A stretch of 6,886 bases of DNA from an uncultured Eubacteriales bacterium (GTDB taxonomy: Bacteria > Bacillota > Clostridia > Christensenellales > CAG-138). Shown here piece after piece: positions 5,330-6,886 of this stretch; the stretch's first letter is position 1, and each line of letters starts with the position of its first letter. Below the pieces are notes generated by a model, which worked only from the letters and a program-made list of their open reading frames with translations, was not told the origin of the DNA and searched no databases. The stretch lies in assembly GCA_900543475.1 (NCBI GenBank), contig UQRU01000111.1, forward strand, positions 1 to 6,886, given 5' to 3'. The translations under genes and the position numbers were made by a program.

Positions 5330-5611
5330 TTAACGTGTTTTCTTTCCGGAAATGCGATAGATAAAATCTGCCATTAGCGCGCCCAATAATAAACAGGCAA
5401 ACACAATAGCTTCAATCTTAAATGTCCAAAGCAATGCGTGCCTGATTATATCAAGTGTGACCCTTATCGCAATCAAAACAAATATCAGGCAACCTGTTGC
5501 CAGCAATGGCCTATTCCATTTTCGTGTTGCATATCGTATTGCAGCCCCGATTATGAATGGGAAAAAGCAACCTATAACAATGTCCAATGCATTCCAAGTA
5601 TGATTATCCAT
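5330..5611 (-). CDS. Small three-helix membrane protein, unknown
   Basis: This 93-residue protein begins M-D-N-H-T-W-N-A-L-D. ATG 5611 is preferred because AAGGG (5620-5624) lies 8 bases before it; ATG 5617, two codons earlier, is only 2 bases from that site. Three hydrophobic segments at about 9-27, 36-56 and 62-85 fill nearly the whole protein, and the tail is basic (R-I-S-G-K-K-T-R). I do not recognise a family and see no catalytic motif. It starts 13 bases after the recombinase stop, with its ribosome site touching that stop, so translation is probably coupled and the two genes share a transcript. That would make it cargo or an accessory of the mobile element, or else chromosomal DNA at the insertion edge. 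Its base use is more A/T-rich than that of fucO. Confidence 0.6.
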   Translation of the reverse strand: MDNHTWNALDIVIGCFFPFIIGAAIRYATRKWNRPLLATGCLIFVLIAIRVTLDIIRHALLWTFKIEAIVFACLLLGALMADFIYRISGKKTR

Positions 5612-5624
5612 ATCCATATCCCTT

Positions 5625-6886
5625 CTATCCCTTTGCCACCACCCCTAGCCTATGGGTTTCATTATTTTGTTTAGATCGGCTGGACACGGGCACAAATTTG
5701 GGGCAAAAAAAGCCCGGCGCGCGATATGGCCCCAGGCTCTTGCATAATGGTGGAGCGTCCGCAACCAACGGCGAACACAAATTATGGTTGGCCAGGTCGT
5801 CATCTAGGCCCTCCTCAATCTCGTCCAGCAGGATGTCATCAATAACAATCGGCCTATCGCTTCCGTTCAGAATCAGGGTAAAAGTCTCGTCAAACAGATA
5901 GATGGCTCGAAGGAAAATATTGATAATGCCCCGTTTCGTATTCTCATCATTCTTATCGCCGTATTTGAGCGCATAGAGGTATGCCCTGATGTCGGGCGCA
6001 CTCAGCCTGACCTGCTTGTTCATCTCAATGGCCAGCTGTGCTTGCAATTCTTCTTTTTCGCTCTGGCGCTTTTCAATCCGTTCGGTAATCATGTCAGCAG
6101 CCTGCCCTTTCTCCAGAGCTTTCCAGAGATTTTCGATGGCAGTATCAGCTTCCTGAATGGCAGCTTTGATGCGTTTGATGGAAACTGTATCCCGGTCGGA
6201 CTCACAAATTGCGGCCACTGAGGCCGCAATATGCTCGATATTGCTGTCTGTCAGCAGCTTGCGGCATTCCAGCACCACGCGGTTTTCTATCTTCTCTTTG
6301 CTGATAACCTTCTTTTTACATTTGCGCCGTTTGAAATTATTGCAGGCATAATAGTGATACGCCTTGCCGGATTTTCCCGTGCCGCCGTAACCGGTCATCA
6401 TCTCCCGGCAATAGCCACAGAACAGCTTGGTAGTAAGCAGATACTCCTCCCGGCCTCTTGCACGGGCAGGAGCTTTTTTGTTGCGGTCCAGGATATGCTG
6501 CACCCGTTCAAAAAGCTCATCCTCCAAAATCCGGGGCATCCCGTTGGGAGTTTCCACCCCTTTGTAGATGTAGTAGCCGATATACCGCCGGTTCCGCAGC
6601 AGACGATGCAGACTGTTTTTGTTAAAAGCCTTTCCCTTGGAGGTCTTGATTTGTCTGGCGTTGAGGGACTGGATAATCTCCGTCACGGTCTTTCCGCTGG
6701 CATACTGTTCGAAAATCTCCCGGACGACCGCAGCTCCTTCAGGGTCAACATGGAACCGCCGCTCCGCATCTACCCGATAGCCCAATCCCGGATTGCTGCC
6801 GTTGCTCAGGCATTTCTCAGCATTAATGTCCATACCGCGGCGAATCTTTTGGGACAGCTCCGCCGAATAGTATTCGGCCATACTCT
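5625..6886 (-). CDS. Large serine recombinase (site-specific integrase), N-terminus off the window
   Basis: This catalyses integration or excision of a mobile element through a serine-DNA intermediate. Only the C-terminal 420 or so codons are present. The catalytic resolvase domain, with its active serine, lies beyond the right edge, and the frame is open there, so ATG 6879-6881 is internal (it corresponds to the conserved M-A-E-Y-Y-S-A-E-L-S hinge). Counting from that Met, residues 30-125 form the Recombinase DNA-binding domain (P-G-L-G-Y near 31, then V-R-E-I-F-E-Q-Y-A-S-G-K, N-K-N-S-L, R-N-R-R-Y-I-G). Residues 152-190 form the zinc ribbon with C155, C158, C180 and C188. Residues 236-292 are a predicted coiled coil. 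After about residue 355 the sequence stops looking like the family. The last 50 or so residues (Cys/Pro-rich, ending V-V-A-K-G) are probably a lineage-specific or read-through tail near the attachment site. Base composition is lower in GC than the left half of the window, which fits transfer. Confidence 0.92.
   Translation of the reverse strand, partial: SMAEYYSAELSQKIRRGMDINAEKCLSNGSNPGLGYRVDAERRFHVDPEGAAVVREIFEQYASGKTVTEIIQSLNARQIKTSKGKAFNKNSLHRLLRNRRYIGYYIYKGVETPNGMPRILEDELFERVQHILDRNKKAPARARGREEYLLTTKLFCGYCREMMTGYGGTGKSGKAYHYYACNNFKRRKCKKKVISKEKIENRVVLECRKLLTDSNIEHIAASVAAICESDRDTVSIKRIKAAIQEADTAIENLWKALEKGQAADMITERIEKRQSEKEELQAQLAIEMNKQVRLSAPDIRAYLYALKYGDKNDENTKRGIINIFLRAIYLFDETFTLILNGSDRPIVIDDILLDEIEEGLDDDLANHNLCSPLVADAPPLCKSLGPYRAPGFFCPKFVPVSSRSKQNNETHRLGVVAKG

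Noticed and set aside
5701..5715. GGGC-A7-GCCC as a terminator inside the recombinase tail
   Set aside because: The stem is only 4 bp and the T run lies in the loop, not after the stem.

Overview
The window looks like chromosomal DNA of an anaerobic, endospore-forming member of Clostridia, probably a moderately GC-rich Oscillospirales-type gut lineage. The evidence is AGGAGG-type ribosome sites throughout, an oxygen-labile iron-dependent alcohol dehydrogenase, a collagen-like protein of the spore-surface (BclA-like) type behind a promoter fitting the sporulation sigma-K consensus, and a large serine recombinase of the kind carried by integrative elements of gut Firmicutes. The lineage is inferred from gene style; no RNA marker gene is present.

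Layout. Positions 1-135 are low-complexity G/C homopolymer runs that are probably contig-edge or sequencing artefact. Positions 146-213 hold two strong adjacent hairpins with mutually complementary cores. Next comes a plus-strand pair. A TetR-family regulator (319-879) ends in its own terminator. It is followed by fucO, lactaldehyde reductase / iron-containing alcohol dehydrogenase (1033-2181), with its own promoter and a perfect 14-bp palindrome in the leader that is the best operator candidate. A bidirectional terminator (about 2248-2286) separates this pair from the minus-strand genes.

The rest reads on the minus strand. Highest coordinates first, these are: a serine recombinase cut by the right edge (5625-6886), a 93-residue small membrane protein directly behind it (5330-5611), a possible 76-residue small protein with a very good ribosome site (4975-5205), a collagen-like beta-helix spore-surface protein (3454-4899), and a cysteine-rich multi-pass membrane protein of unknown function (2353-3078).

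Three functional themes appear. One is a locally regulated aldehyde/alcohol redox enzyme. The second is a spore-surface filament gene with 73 uninterrupted Gly-X-Y triplets, maybe paired with a small companion protein. The third is the end of an integrated mobile element whose boundary probably lies near the recombinase 3' end. I see no CRISPR array, tRNA, rRNA or recognisable defence system. The least explained items are the small ORF before the collagen gene, the Cys-rich membrane protein, and the fucO leader palindrome.
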